From assembly GCA_030704615.1 (NCBI GenBank), contig CM060732.1, positions 23,498,001-23,562,000 on the forward strand: DNA of 64,000 nucleotides. The letters run 5' to 3'. The notes under the pieces were generated by a model. The model made no database searches. It was not told where the DNA came from and saw nothing but the letters and a program-made list of their open reading frames with translations. Made by a program: the position numbers and the translations under genes. Below, piece after piece: positions 22,452 through 37,213 of this stretch. The stretch's first letter is position 1. Every line of letters starts with the position of its first letter. The DNA comes from Takakia lepidozioides (Eukaryota > Streptophyta > Takakiopsida > Takakiales > Takakiaceae).

Positions 22452-24986
22452 ATGGCAGGCTTGAATCAGGCTCAGTTGTTTGTTGGACATCAGACTGGTG
22501 TCAGAGCCTCCACCATCACCAGTACTTTGGAAGCAGAAACAAGAGAGGCAATCAACAAGAACTCTTCTAGCAGTTATGGGGATGTTAGGACACTATGTAA
22601 GGCAGGACGACTGAAGGAGGCACTACAAATTTTGAACCAACAAGGCAATCGGGCAGACTTCAATACGTATGTCTGTGTCTTGCAGGAGTGCATCAACAGG
22701 AAAGGCCTAGCAGAGGGAAAGCAGGTGCACGCCCATATTATCCGAAGTGGGTTCAAGCCAAACAACTTTCTATTCAACACCCTTGTCAACATGTATGCGA
22801 AGTGTGGGAGTGTGGTTAATGCACGCCGAGTGTTTGACCAAATGCCTGAACGAGATATGTTTACATGGGCTATAATGATTGCAGGATATGCCAAGCAGGG
22901 GTGTGGTAGGGAGGCTTTTGAGATCTATGAGCAAATGCAATTGGAAGGGGTGACACCTGACAAGGTCACATTCATTTGCGTTCTCAATGCGTGTGCCAGC
23001 ATAGGAGCCCTTACAAAGGGCAAAGATATCCACGCTGACATTATGAGAGCTGGAATTCCATCGTATATAAATTTGGACAATACCCTGGTCAACATGTATG
23101 CCAAGTGCGGGAGCATGAAGGATGCTCGCCAAGTATTTGACAATATGGCAACACGAAATGTGGTCTCATGGAGTGCAATGATTGCAGGATATGCTCAGCG
23201 TGGTTGTGGGATGGAGGCTTACAATCTCTATGAGCAAATGCAAGGAGAAGGGGTGACACCCGACAGGGTCACTTTCACTTGTGTTCTGAATGCGTGTGCC
23301 ACTCTAGGAGACCTGGAAAAGGGGAAGCGGGTCCATGCCGACATGACCAGAAATGGAATTTCGCCAGATAACATTCTGGAGACTGCCCTTGTTGACATGT
23401 ATGCCAAATGCGGGAGCATGAAGGATGCGCGTCAATTGTTTGATAACATGGCTAATCGAAATGTGGTCTCATGGAATGCCTTGATCGCAGGTTCTCTGCA
23501 TGGGTGTGGTAGGGAGGCTTTTCAGATATATGAGCAAATGCAACAGGAAGGGGTGTCTCCTGACAGGGTCACGTTCATTTGTGTTCTCAATGCATGTGCC
23601 AGTCTCAGAGCCCTGGAAAAGGGCAAAGATGTGCATGCTGATATTATTAAATGTGGAATTGTACCAGATATGATGCTGGAGACTGCCCCTTCTGATATGT
23701 ATGCCAAATGTGGGAGCATGAAGGATGCATATGAAGTATTCAATAATATGGTTCAACGAAATGTGGTGTCATGGAGTGCAATGATCGCTGGATATGCTCC
23801 GCATGGGTATGGTAGGGAGGCTTTCAAGATCTATGAGCAAATGCAACAGGAAGGGGTGATTCCCAACAGGTCCATTCATTCTCTTCTCGATGCGTGTGCC
23901 AGCCTAGGAGCCCTGGAAAAGGGCAAAGAGGTCCATGCTGACATCATGGAAGCTGAAATTGCACCATATATTAAGCTGGATAATACCCTTGTTAACATGT
24001 ATGCCAAATGTGGGAGTGTAAAGGATGCGCGTCAAGTCTTTGACAAAATGGCTGAAAGAGATGTGGTCTCATGGAGTGCAATGATTGCAGGATATGGTCA
24101 GCATGGGTGTGGGAGGGAAGCCCTGCAACTGTTTGAACAAATGCATCAGGAAGGCTTGAAGCCAGATTGTATCACCTTTATATCTCTGCTGTCTGCATGT
24201 AGCCATGTGGGCCTAGTGGACGAAGGGTGTCACTACTTCGATTACATGAGTCGATATCATCACCTCACTCCTACAGTGGAGCATTTTGGCTGCATGGTGG
24301 ACCTTCTTGGCCGTGCAGGTCGAATGGATGATGCAGAGAAACTCATTAACCAAATGCCAATCAGAGCAGGTGCCGGGGTATGGAGGGCCTTGCTAGGGGC
24401 ATGTAGAATACATGAAAATATGGAGTTAGCAGAACGTGCAGCAAAACATATACTTGACAGCGATCCACAGCATGCTGGAGCTTATGTGCTGCTATCAAAC
24501 ATCTATGCTGCGGCTGGCAGGTGGGAAGATAAAGCAAAGGTGAGAAAAATGATGCAGGACAGAGGTGTCAGAAAGGAGCCAGGGCGCAGTTGCATTGAGG
24601 TTGACAAATCTGTGCATACATTCGTTGTAGAAGACAAATCACATCCACAAATAGAAGAAATCCATGATGAGCTTAAGAGATTGTCTGGGGAAATGAAGGA
24701 GGCTGGATATGTGCCTGACACGAGCTTTGTATTACATGATTTGGAGGAGGAGCAAAAGGAACTGTCTCTGTGTTACCACAGCGAGAAGCTGGCCATTGCT
24801 TTTGGACTCATCAGCACTCCCCATGGAACGCCTATCCGGATCATTAAGAATCTCCGGGTGTGTGGTGACTGCCACACAGCCACCAAGTTTATCTCAAAGA
24901 TTGTTGGGCGAGAAGTTGTTGTACGGGATGCCAACCGCTTTCATTACTTCCAAGATGGCGTCTGTTCTTGTGGAGATTATTGGTAA
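22452..24986 (+). CDS. Pentatricopeptide repeat protein, PLS class with E and DYW domains
   Basis: A single exon of 844 codons. About five PLS triplets of roughly 100 residues follow an N-terminal stretch; the MYAKCGS core recurs every 303, 303, 300 and 300 bp, and the units are very alike in DNA. E1/E2 motifs follow, then a complete DYW cytidine-deaminase domain with HSE near residue 776 and CGDC near 803, ending in DYW. Such proteins bind organellar RNA and convert C to U. Triplets 3 and 4 are each one residue short, and two units carry unusual residues (APSDMYAKCG, VIPNRSIHSLL), so some repeats may bind RNA weakly. No clear transit peptide is visible. An acceptor-like CACGCAG just before the ATG suggests a 5' UTR intron. 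Confidence 0.95.
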   Translation: MAGLNQAQLFVGHQTGVRASTITSTLEAETREAINKNSSSSYGDVRTLCKAGRLKEALQILNQQGNRADFNTYVCVLQECINRKGLAEGKQVHAHIIRSGFKPNNFLFNTLVNMYAKCGSVVNARRVFDQMPERDMFTWAIMIAGYAKQGCGREAFEIYEQMQLEGVTPDKVTFICVLNACASIGALTKGKDIHADIMRAGIPSYINLDNTLVNMYAKCGSMKDARQVFDNMATRNVVSWSAMIAGYAQRGCGMEAYNLYEQMQGEGVTPDRVTFTCVLNACATLGDLEKGKRVHADMTRNGISPDNILETALVDMYAKCGSMKDARQLFDNMANRNVVSWNALIAGSLHGCGREAFQIYEQMQQEGVSPDRVTFICVLNACASLRALEKGKDVHADIIKCGIVPDMMLETAPSDMYAKCGSMKDAYEVFNNMVQRNVVSWSAMIAGYAPHGYGREAFKIYEQMQQEGVIPNRSIHSLLDACASLGALEKGKEVHADIMEAEIAPYIKLDNTLVNMYAKCGSVKDARQVFDKMAERDVVSWSAMIAGYGQHGCGREALQLFEQMHQEGLKPDCITFISLLSACSHVGLVDEGCHYFDYMSRYHHLTPTVEHFGCMVDLLGRAGRMDDAEKLINQMPIRAGAGVWRALLGACRIHENMELAERAAKHILDSDPQHAGAYVLLSNIYAAAGRWEDKAKVRKMMQDRGVRKEPGRSCIEVDKSVHTFVVEDKSHPQIEEIHDELKRLSGEMKEAGYVPDTSFVLHDLEEEQKELSLCYHSEKLAIAFGLISTPHGTPIRIIKNLRVCGDCHTATKFISKIVGREVVVRDANRFHYFQDGVCSCGDYW

Positions 24987-25555
24987 TACGAGTAACATAT
25001 CTAAAGTGCACCTATTGTCATCATACTTTTAAGCAAAAGGAAAAGACAGTTGAGTGCAGCAGACAGTACTGCACTTCCTCGATGAAGCCACTGGGGACGA
25101 TCTTGTTCTGGTATTACATACATTTGATTTCTCAGCAGTCATCCAAGAGATTCTTGATAAGCATATAGATACACTGGAGGCACCTGCTGAAGGCATCAAC
25201 CTAACGAAGTCGATGAACAGTGACAAGGGGTTGTTATTTGATTGCACAGTTTGTCCATGGTGACAGCAACATACAGCTTTGACCGTTTTCAACAGAATGA
25301 GTATGCCACACCCCTCAATGGATGCAATAGCGAATGTTCCTGCGAAGGGAAATGTGATGTCATCTCCGCGTTTTAACAGGTGACAAGACAGAAAGGGGAA
25401 AAGAAATAGGACGAATAATACCCAATGTACTAAAGGGCCATACTCTACAGATGTTATGGTGGCCATCCTTCTTATGATAAGAGGGTAAGAATAGCAATTA
25501 ACATGGCCCCAGGTTCTAGGATGCCAAACCCTATATTCAATTATGGAGGTCAATT

Positions 25556-26912
25556 TTACAAAGAAGAAAGTTTGCTGTCTTGTGCCAAGGAATCTCCTTG
25601 CAGTGGTTGAGGGTTACCAGAAGGCCCATAAATGTCGTAACGGCGATGCTGCACATCATTAAAACTAAGTTAGAAAATCAAGAGTATCCAATGGCAACAA
25701 ATTTATCGAAGTATTGATCTTGTTTTCAAAGTGCTGTGTGGCCTGGTCGTCTGTAGAAGCTTCTGAACAAGGCATCAGGTTTGTTGAGAGACCACTTCCT
25801 CCTACCCTCCAGAAATTGAGCATTTGGACAAGTAGAACAGGTCATATGCTAAGGGGACTTACAAAAGCTCAAGTGAGGGAACAGTTGACAACTAGTAGAA
25901 ATTGAATCTGTCAGAGATACCAAAGGACTGCCCACCCTACCTGGCCAACCGGCATACGCACTCTGATCGAGTCCAACTGTGCGATATCAATCTCTGCTAC
26001 AGCAATCCCTGTGATCAGTTTATCTGCAGAGTAAACTCTCCTTTCAGCCCAGATTGCAAATGAAGAGGAATGCAGAGGATCTCTTGGTCTTGTTGGAGAG
26101 AGGGAGAACTGTACTCATTGAGCGTTCCCTGAAAGCAGCAGCAGTAGAATTGAACTGAACAGCCCAACAACTACTCATCTCAAAGTGAGTCAAGGAATCT
26201 CTACTAGCAGGGTATGGCCACACATGTTGTGCATAGGAGAAAAAAACCTGGTTAAATGGTAACATCAGAGAGAGAGGCGCACACACACACACCCGGCAAG
26301 CGGGCAATGACTGTGCCCCAGGGATCGATGATAACAGCGTCACCGAAGCTCTCTCTCTTGTCATTATGCTTGCCAGCTTGAGCAGCAGCTATGACCTACA
26401 ATACTTGCAAGTAAATGAAAATCACTGTCTAAGACTGCAAACTAGCCAGTGTTAATTAGTTAGGACACAATCAACCCATTTTTGCAAGGTGAATGCAACA
26501 ACACAATTACAAGATAGAAACTCTGCTTCAATGTAGTGACATACAGCAAGAATGTGCTCATGCCGTTCCTTGCAAATGTTAGCTTGCCATAGCCTTATGG
26601 CCATTGACCCCGCAGAAACTAACCCGCCCCCAGAGCCTTACATGGGGTTCGCACCCACCAGGGTTTATATAGCAGAAAGAATGTACTCATAAGACGTTGT
26701 TTGCCATAGCTTTGTGGCCTATATACAGCAGAAAGAATGTACTCATAAGACGTTGTTTGCCGTAGCCTTGTGGCCGTTGACCCACGCCCAGTTTGAGCAG
26801 AACACAAAGGGACAGAAACTAGCTTTGTCAGGGGCTGATGCCGGTAGTACGACTTACCTTGAAACATGCAATTGATCCGAGTTTTCCAGATATGCTCTAG
26901 AATATATACAGC

Positions 26913-26947
<35 letters not shown>

Positions 26948-29589
26948 TACTCATAAGACGTTGTTTGCCGCAGCCTTATGGCCATAAACTCCGCACCCAA
27001 TTTGGGTGGAACGAGAGAGAGAGATAGAGAGAGAGAGCCACAGAGACAGAGAGAGCTCACATAACATTGTGTCTCAATAGCACGAGCACGAAGAAGAACC
27101 TCCCAATGAGCCTCCCAGTAGTTTTGTAAGGCGGATGGTACTAGCAACACCTATCAAACATCCTCAGACCAATGATATCAGATATAAGCGTGCCTTACAA
27201 AAGAGAACAGAGGGACGGAGAGATGGCATCTGGGCATCTTCGCACTTATAATTGGATTGAACAGCATTGGAATGAAAATCCTACACCAGGTAAGCAGTAC
27301 ACTTCAACTGGGGTCTATGAGGTAGAACTGGATGCAACTGCAGATACATATTATTGTTGTCTTGACCCTTATATGCTTATATGCTTATGTGCTCTTTGGT
27401 GAGATACCTTGTTAATCCAAAACTTGATCAGTCTGTCCTGCCCCAAAGGCAGATGAGCAAACTCACATGGGCATTTTCAGCGAAACGTAATCGTTGGTAT
27501 ATCTCTGGAAAACGCAAGTCGTAGCAAACAGTCAGGCCCAACCGCCCAACAGGACTATCAGCCACCACAACCTCTGATCCTGTTGTCCACCATACCCAAA
27601 CCACACACCCCTCATTATTGAATCACCTCATCTCTAATTTAAGCAGGGTTCTTGAACAATGCATCAACAACTAGTTCCAGATGTCCATGAGGATATGTGT
27701 TCTGCCACGGTTGCTGGAGCACAAAGCCCCCAGTTTTCACTAAGGGAGGAAAGAGTACACCATACCAGGGGCGGTGGTATTACTCTCCTTCAACACTGGA
27801 CCTCCTGGCACATCCACGTCGAACCTGCCCACCCATGCACTTTCCTCGTTAAACCCTCTAGAATGTTGACTTCAAAACATGAAGCCAAAGTTTGACCATT
27901 CACATTTGTGTTGCTCTACACACACATAAATCAACCTCCGGAGTATTAGTCAACTTCCTGGTTCATCTGATTCAAGAAACCTCCTATAGAGTTCCAACCA
28001 TGATTCGCTTGAAATTTCTCATACAACATCTAACAATTTTCTTGAGACAGCAAAGCAGAACAAAGTACCACAAAGTATAACCTCTCGCTACCATCATTCC
28101 TCTCTTTTCTATCCTCTGCTAGCCTGACCTTCATGATATTCTGAGATAGTCTCAGTAGCCTTCACCGCTTCCACTATAGAATGTGGTTTCTATTAGTCGT
28201 GAAGGAGAAAATGTGTGTGGGCTGTGTGTGAGCAAGTGTGAGAGAAGGACAAAGAGCCATGTAGTTTTCTGGGTAATACTTTTTCCTCCTTTTTAGTAGC
28301 AAGAAACAAAGAGAGAGAGAGAGGAAGGGTACAAGTGAATTTTTCGATAGGAACTGCGAATTTTGCCAGTATCGTCTAGGAGCACATGTGTGTTATACAG
28401 GTGCTTGTCGTCAGGACCTTTTTCTTGAAAACCCCCCAACGAAAGCCATAACCCTGCCTCCCTGTCCAAAGTTTCCACAGTGAGATAGAGATAGTCGCAA
28501 GACATGAACCTCTAAGCAAACACAAGACTAGAAGAAAAATCTGTCAAGTAGATGCTGCCAAGACAAGGCCCTAAGTAAAACTGCAAGTAACGATGTCTTT
28601 GTATTTTTGTGAGAGCTAGAAAGAATGAGGAAAGCCAATCTCTTCAAAGAGGTATGTGCCTGGCAAGAGACTGATAGCACTGCATAATTGGTCCTGTCAA
28701 TGGCTCTGCAATTCCCAACGCGTCCCCCTCCCTTGAACCAATGAATGAGAAGCACTCAGGCAGGCTTAGCAACTTCACCCCTGCCGCTGCTGCCTCCTGG
28801 AGCACCCCGGAAGAATAATTCAATCACCCTATAGTCATGCTGGTAGATTCACATTGTGAAAGAAAAAGTTGAAAACAATGCAGTCTCTTTCTCCCTTTTC
28901 AATTGTTCGCCGTTTGCCCCAAGAAGACCATGCTTGCTATCAGTTTCTGATACCTGGAATTTGACTGACTGTATTGGTCGATGGTATGGCTGCACCCGTT
29001 TGAGTCTTTTCAATCCCCCTTTGCTTGACTCAGATAGTTCATCTACGAAAATGCAATCAGACTCCAACTATACTAGTCTCCGTATCTCAATCGTTATTAG
29101 TCCAGCTCACTTACTGAGAAGCGTTTCGTACGCAGACAATTCGGAGGATGGGAGACGTCACGACATCAACAAAAAGGGAGACCAGGTGAGGAATGAAATT
29201 GCGAGGTAAATTTTTTCATCTTGGGGAACGATTGGAATTCGAAAACATTCAAGCTCTCTCTCTCTCTCTCTCTCTCTACTTCTCACCCTTCGATCTCTCT
29301 CCCAAGTGATCGCACACAGGTTCTGAATGCTCAAACAGACAATCTCGAAACAAGAGCCACCTCATCCCACATCTTGACAAATCCATGATCATAAGAAAGC
29401 AGTTCACCAGACCTTGACCAGATGGGTACAAGTTATGAAATTAGCATCGGTACTTGACACAGCAGTCATCTGCGCCACCGCCACCTTCACCCGCGGCGCC
29501 ATGGACGCCATTGCCTTCACTCCCGCTGCTGGTGAAGCTCCCTGGCTACGGCGGACCAAAGCCTGGCCAACAGACAGCAATCCCATCAT
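25556..29589 (-). CDS. Nitrilase-like amidase (NLP1/Nit1 type, deaminated glutathione amidase)
   Basis: Nine exons can be joined in frame: 29413-29589, 28660-28796, 28333-28461, 27766-27824, 27467-27579, 27061-27150, 26293-26395, 25941-26023 and 25556-25648, giving 327 residues. The carbon-nitrogen hydrolase triad is present: Glu73 in SLPECFSF, Lys145 in YRKIHLFD and Cys186 in TVCYDLRFPE. LSLGGFQEKGPDD, LLRARAIETQCY and the ending HRRYDIYGPSG match the plant Nit1/NLP1 branch, whose enzymes hydrolyse deaminated glutathione (metabolite repair). The ATG at 29587-29589 gives a short N-terminal extension that may target an organelle; a later Met (residue 28 or 30) could give a cytosolic form. Intron 2 uses a GC donor. 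The gene is convergent with the PPR gene, stops 570 bp apart. Confidence 0.92.
26660..26990. repeat. Dispersed short tandem copies and (GA)n in a nitrilase intron
   Basis: Within intron 6, GAATGTACTCATAAGACGTT followed by GTTTGCC and a TATGGCC-like end occurs three times (about 26678, 26734 and 26944), with a diverged copy near 26550. A (GA)n run lies at about 26917-26943. The copies are spaced unevenly, so this is partial duplication and not a clean array. Confidence 0.6.
29256..29277. repeat. (CT)n microsatellite
   Basis: A run of about eleven CT units in intron 1 of the nitrilase-like gene. Confidence 0.8.
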
Positions 29590-30215
29590 TCCCCTCTCTG
29601 CACGAGACAAGATGCTTCTGTACCCAAGTCAGGACACTAAATAACTCACTAAACACAATCTACCTCACTAATGAGCAACACTAAGCAATCTACCTTCGCT
29701 CAATCAAGCGAGGAATGTGTTCTGCAGTGCTGCCTGCCTTCTTCAGCGAGTTGGATAGTATCTCTCAACTTTGTCCAAGCCCAAAGATTAGTTGTCTCTA
29801 TGATTGAATGCATGCAGTTCAATATGCAAGGATGGTTTAACTTTGAAGAGGGAATCTAGACAGTATGATAGCAGGTCTGTTGCAGTTCCACTTGATTGTT
29901 CTGCTGTCTACATTAGTGCCCAGCTTCGGCGTGTTGAGGATCATGTGCAATCTTTTTACAGCTCTAATCTTCTCCACTTTCTTCTCCAAAAGGAGGGTGT
30001 GGAATTTTCAAACGACCAGGAATTATGACAAGTTGTGGGTTTATGAGGAGGGTTTGCCATATCTTCATAGCCATTCACCTTTGCCAACCAATTTGTATGA
30101 GAAGGGGGAGGACAACAGATTGTGTGACCAGATTGTGTGACCAGAGAGGAAGACAGGCACACTCCAAATAACAACAGGGACTGAGAAACCAATCACAGAA
30201 GGAAAACCAGGCACA

Positions 30216-32122
30216 TTAAATTGAAATTCCCCGCCTTGTGAAGTGATACACCACAACACCAGTGCGGGAATTCTGGGTAGGAGCATGGCGGTGCACAACA
30301 TGCACATTGAAGTACTTTGAAGCCATACGGAAAAAGTGCGCATCTTTCTTCCATCTTCGCAAGTGAGCCAACAAGACAACGGGGCCTAATGAGGGATCCA
30401 CTGGCGGCAAACAGCTCTCCTCTTTTTGACTTTCTGTTTTCCACCCATGACTCCTAAACCTCAGGCTTTCAGTGCGTGGATTCTCACTGGTTGACACTCC
30501 ATTTGCTGAAGTGCTTACCTTCCCACTGACAATGCCACTAACCTGGGCTTCAGTTTGGCCTGAAAAACTGTGGGGAACTCTCTGCGAATGTTTGGCTGGA
30601 GTTTTGGGGATGTTCACTGTCTCTCTGCCCCAAACAAGCCACTTCAAAGTTTTGAGAAGAGGCTCAAACAAAGTGTCATAATATACAACATCAGATGCAA
30701 TAATCAGATCAAAGGGGTCCCCCACGGTTGGGATGTCTTCTTCCACACCCCATCTCACAGGTTGCACATCAAGACTACCTCCTGCAGCCCTCACTGACGA
30801 GAGATTCAGCTGAATATTGTGCTCCAAATTTGAAATTACATGTGGCAAGTCAGTCAACACCACCTGTCCATACCACTGTGTCCAAATTAGTGGCTGAGAG
30901 GTGATAAGAGACAAATAAGACCTGCCAAGATGTTCTGCTGATTGTCAGCAAAAATACAAATTTGCAATTTCTACAATGGAAGTGGTATGATCCAGGCAGC
31001 ACCTCAACTGGTACTCTTACATCCAGCCAGTAACTGCAAACATGCCAAAAATTGCACGCACATGCCTACTACTTGGTCATAGTCGAAAGCTACTTGACCC
31101 TGGCAGCTGCTTGAGAGACCCGAGAGGTTGTCAACTGCTTTGCCCAGGTAACCAGCAGACACATTCTGTTCTCAGTGAGGTTATAGGTCCATGCATCTGC
31201 CGGAAGAGAAGCTTTATTACGTCCTGGGAGCCAAGAGGCCATTGGACATAATTGGACCACTGAAACCAGAGAGAGAGAGAGGAAGTTGCAATGCACAAAC
31301 AGAAAAAATTATTGAACATTTCACACGATTTTGCACACAGTACCCCCTAAGGAGCTCAAATTTTGAGCATCCCTACTTAAAGTAGATGCACTCTGAGAGC
31401 TGCTGGCCTGGGGCACATGATTTCCTCAAAAGGAGTCAACATCCACTGCAAAGAACCCAATGCAGTCAGAGGTCACGAACCCACCAAGCCCCGGTAATTA
31501 GGTCAGCGTTCAGCCATAGTTGAAACATTTCTCTCTAACCAGACTATAGTCAAACCATGAAACACGAACTGTGATCAGACCACACAGCATACCAACCAAC
31601 TATGATCATATTAGAGTATTCAAGCCTAGTTAATCTTGTCACAGATCTAATAATACTCACTTGAGCTCCAAGGCGTGCTGCAAGCACTCCAACCATCCCC
31701 GTCCCTGCGCCGAGCTCCAGCACTCGCATTCTTCGATCGCTGCTCCCCACTGTTCCTTTCGAGGGTAGAAGGGAATCGCACTCATCTACCGACTGAGAGG
31801 AGCGAACCCACATTCCAGTCGTTCCATACTGCTCTTCCAGATACCAGCAAAGGGCAGATGCCGCAGGCCATAGCTGAAATGAAAGCCCCTTCGCCGGGAG
31901 CTGATGTACCAGGATGGAGGCCTGGCCACCACCAGATTTCCGCAGCGTATACCCAACTTCTGTCAGCACCTGCACTGCATGTTGATCCTCGACCCCACAG
32001 CCTTCACCTCTCTCAGGCCCCTCCAACAAACCACCCCCCCGATCACCGAACTCTCTCCCACACCCTTCCACTGGCAACACCTCCTCTGCACTCTTGTCAT
32101 TGTCCCCACTGCAACCCTCCAT
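30216..32122 (-). CDS. METTL21-type (Methyltransferase_16) protein lysine methyltransferase
   Basis: Two exons, 31661-32122 and 30216-30863, join in phase 0 (donor GTGAGT, acceptor TGGACAG) across an intron of about 800 bp, giving 369 residues. Exon 1 ends with the SAM-binding motif I, VLELGAGTGMVGVLAARLGA (about 134-153). Exon 2 starts VVLTDLPHVISNLEHNIQLN, the acidic loop and post-I region typical of METTL21-like enzymes, then FDLIIASDVVYYDTLFEPLL. These enzymes methylate lysines of chaperones and translation factors; the substrate here is unknown. A Ser/Thr-rich insertion of about 80 residues separates the catalytic block from the last conserved strands (PVVLLAHLRRWKKDAHFF). The first ~60 residues are acidic/Gly-rich. 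Confidence 0.85.
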
Positions 32123-33779
32123 TTGATCTCAGTCTCAAAGCAAACGATCCATCACTGGTTGGATCTAGTCATACCCTCAAGCTTCTCAGCTCTGAGTCCT
32201 CCCGGAAGTAACCACACAAACGTCATCTTGTTCAAATTTTCAACATTCTTCGAGTACCAGTGCAATAACCAAAATCATCCCCAATATCTTTGTTGCAGAG
32301 CAGGTCCATGCTTTGCATGGGTTCATTGTAGATCCTTCACAATTGTTGAGCTGAGAAGACCTTTCCTACAATCTTCAACTCTGGGGAAAGTGATTCATAA
32401 TGAACAGCCATATTCTACTACAAGACCCTGTAGTGCATGGCATCTTCAATTTTGTAGGGGCACAATCATCGTTCTCATATGACGGACAAGTTTTCAAGAC
32501 TCTCACAGCAGAAAAAATGGGCAGGCGGCCATGTCGTAATCTATCCCTGAGAACCCATGCCACTGCCATTTAGTAGCATTCAAAACTCTGTCAATCTGAA
32601 CAGGCTTGCTGTGAAGATACACACATTTCAATTCATGTAACTCAACCCCAGTGAAGTGTTTCTGCAAATTTGAAGACTTCCTAGCATACAAATCAAAGCA
32701 CATGATGATTGGACACATTTGCAACTACGAGGCTTGACACAAGTGGTGGATGGAGGACAACCCTCTGTCTTGTTCCAATCAGAATACAGCAATTACAGTT
32801 TTAGGCCAAAGAGAGGCCACACTTGACACCGAAGTGCACATCAATTTAGAAGTAATACTGTACTAAGGAGGCGCCAACTAATCCTCGAGTTCATAGCCAA
32901 ATGACCACTTAGGCAATTTGACACCTCTTCACAGACAAGTTTTCTTTATACCTTCCTCCGGATGTTGCTCAACGACTGGCAACCTGCAAGTTTCAATTAC
33001 CCTCCTCGCATGTTGACCTAAAAATTGTTGTGGATCAACATAAGGCACACGTCCCTCCGGATAGATAAAGAGTAAAGCTGTGTAACTTCCCCTACCTCTC
33101 CCTAACATCTACATGGTCAACGTCATGTCCACTTTACAAGGTGGTAAACTACTTGTTCCAGAAAGTGGAAAATTGATTGACCGTCTTGCCACCAATAGAA
33201 TGCCATTGCACTGATTGCGTTCTTGGATGACGTTTAGCGCTGGCTGCCCCACATAAGGACCCGGGACAATAGTAAAAGCTCAACTGCATGACTCAAACAG
33301 ATGACTTTGGGTGTAATGACAGCAGCATAGATCCTTAGCACAAGACCCCACTTCACAGTGGAGCTTACAAAGCAGACAGCATTCAACTTAAGCTCCCAAG
33401 GCTGTCATGAAAGCACACTGCATTGGCATACTCCAGCTCATGAGAAGAACCAGATCACAGTGGCTCCCCAATGCGGAGCTGCAGATAGCCGCCCATGAGC
33501 TTGTCTTAAACCATCCCTTGGCCAATCCCAGATGGCTCTGGCAATTTTGAGCCAAACTGCAAAGCAGCGTTGTGGCCCATCAGTAACTTCCACTACCACT
33601 ACGTACCATGTACATCCACTATAACTCTATTCTAACTTTATGATTACTCTCTTTTCCACTGCTGTGAGATCACAAATATCTTTGACTCACTGACTTATGA
33701 ACACTCAATACTGAGGGAGAAAAGGAAAAGACGAGATCTGTCAGTGAGAATGTACTAACATAGAAAAAGCGAAAGAGGA
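32123..33779. other. Between METTL21-like and RH35 genes; no gene recognised
   Basis: Holds the METTL21-like 5' region and the RH35 3' untranslated region, both on the minus strand. I see no conserved protein segment or repeat. Confidence 0.5.
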
Positions 33780-36966
<3,187 letters not shown>

Positions 36967-37213
36967 GTTTTTCTAGCAAATCAGGAGAACTTCACAAAAA
37001 TGCAAGGCATACTGGAAGGTAGTGACAGAACTGATTCCCAATGAATTGCCAGCATCACTAGAGGTGAAGGGCCGTGGCAAAGATAAGGACAAGAAAATTG
37101 GCATGGTGGCCAACAAGGGTCCCAAGCCTGGGAAGCCTACTGATTTAGGCCGCAGGCGGCAGGTCCTTCTGAAGCTGAAGCATAATCCTCCGGCCCACAT
37201 GAAAAATGGGTGA
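36967..37213 (+). pseudogene. Clathrin light chain, C-terminal fragment with frameshift
   Basis: After an acceptor-like GGGCAG, the frame reads FLANQENF, matching the plant clathrin light chain segment before its YWK motif. About 13 bp later the match continues in another frame: AYWKVVTELIPNELP, then KGPKPGKPTDLGRRRQVL and LKLKHNPPAHM to a stop at 37211-37213. Clathrin light chains bind the heavy-chain hub and regulate coat assembly. The space between the two matching blocks is not a multiple of three, so an indel breaks the frame. No upstream exons with the heavy-chain-binding helix were found, and the usual Pro/Lys-rich tail is missing. Probably a gene fragment. Confidence 0.65.
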
